From Cryomorphaceae bacterium (lineage in GTDB: Bacteria; Bacteroidota; Bacteroidia; Flavobacteriales; Schleiferiaceae): DNA of 6,348 bases. A program made the position numbers and the translations under genes. The notes under the pieces were generated by a model that saw only the letters and a list, made by a program, of their open reading frames with translations, was not told where the DNA came from and searched no databases. This document shows positions 6,014 through 6,348 of the stretch, piece after piece. Positions within the stretch are counted from its first letter, which is position 1; every line of letters starts with the position of its first letter. The DNA lies in contig DMCR01000085.1 of the NCBI GenBank assembly GCA_003445735.1, forward strand, positions 1 through 6,348, written 5' to 3'.

Positions 6014-6348
6014 ATGTGTGGTAGATACGTCAACATTAGTAAAATCAAAGCGGTAGAGAAACGCTTTAGCGCCCTTGTCGAGCGCCCAGACCTTTATGTC
6101 CCTAATACCAACACGAGTATAGGGGATTTAGGTGCCGTTATTACTCAGGAACAACCTGGCGTAATCAAGCATTACCGCTTCGGCTTTACCCCATATTGGG
6201 CGAAGAAGCCGTTTCACTTGTTCAATGCCCGCTCCGAAGGCGACCATAACTCGGAGAATGACCCTTCTTACCGTGGCGCCAAGGGCATTACCACCAAGCC
6301 TGCCTTCCGTCAAAGTATTCGCTCCAAACGCTGTTTAGTCTTGGCCGA
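6014..6348 (+). CDS. yedK: SRAP-domain abasic-site protein, YedK/HMCES family (3' end outside window)
   Basis: The first 111 residues are present and the frame is open to the right edge. The protein begins MCGRY, the defining SRAP start: after Met removal, Cys2 becomes the N-terminal residue that forms a thiazolidine crosslink with an abasic site in single-stranded DNA, protecting it from breakage and error-prone bypass. HYRFGFTPYWAKK (53-65) matches the family's WG-P-WAK block. FNARSEG (70-76) supplies the DNA- and active-site Asn71, Arg73 and Glu75. The usual YNxAP block near residue 30 is replaced by YVPNTNTSIGD, a divergence that may be lineage-specific. The later ADGFYEW-type catalytic Glu and the His lie beyond the window, so completeness cannot be judged. 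It sits 26 bases behind dinB and is probably co-transcribed. SRAP genes are known to associate with SOS and translesion genes, which supports this grouping. Confidence 0.94.
   Translation, partial: MCGRYVNISKIKAVEKRFSALVERPDLYVPNTNTSIGDLGAVITQEQPGVIKHYRFGFTPYWAKKPFHLFNARSEGDHNSENDPSYRGAKGITTKPAFRQSIRSKRCLVLA

Noticed and set aside
1..6348. Mobile element, CRISPR array, tRNA/rRNA or anti-phage system
   Set aside because: No transposase, terminal inverted repeats, regular spacer repeats, cloverleaf or known defence genes were seen on either strand.

Overview
The window looks like an ordinary chromosomal stretch of a Bacteroidota bacterium, probably a flavobacterium-like lineage. This rests on protein style: a DNA polymerase IV with the long C-terminus ending in EPPPLLANR, an XRE-S24 regulator with an AGYLAGYGD linker, and an M14 peptidase carrying FNLHDQ. 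Purine- or A-rich leaders instead of clear Shine-Dalgarno sites also fit. No mobile element, tRNA, rRNA, CRISPR array or long repeat was seen. Seven genes fill almost all of the sequence, and no gene-free stretch exceeds 100 bases.

Left part (1-3292). A PhoD-like metallophosphatase on the minus strand runs off the left edge. It is divergent from a two-gene plus-strand unit: a cytosolic M14 zinc-carboxypeptidase-like enzyme, then an HI0933/YhiN-type flavoprotein whose start codon overlaps the end of the first gene. The 61-base divergent spacer holds a 5-2-5 palindrome almost exactly at its midpoint. The enzymes are recognisable by family, but their substrates cannot be read from the sequence.

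Middle (3284-3820). A small helical, HEAT-like protein of unknown function lies on the minus strand. Its stop region overlaps the end of the flavoprotein gene tail to tail by 9 bases, and its start (GTG) faces the regulator gene to its right.

Right part (3904-6348). Three genes form a DNA-damage-tolerance cassette: an XRE-type DNA-binding protein fused to a LexA/CI-like S24 self-cleavage domain, dinB (translesion DNA polymerase IV), and the start of an SRAP-domain (YedK/HMCES) abasic-site shielding protein that runs off the right edge. The S24 protein keeps the Ser-Lys dyad and an Ala-Gly cleavage site at LexA-like spacing. It is a good candidate for a LexA substitute that represses its two downstream neighbours. 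Palindromes lie upstream of both the regulator and dinB, but they do not share an obvious motif, so the regulatory link is inferred. dinB and the SRAP gene are 26 bases apart and probably co-transcribed. This cassette is the most interesting part of the window: its components are known, but the regulator and operators of SOS-like responses in Bacteroidota are, as far as I know, poorly defined.
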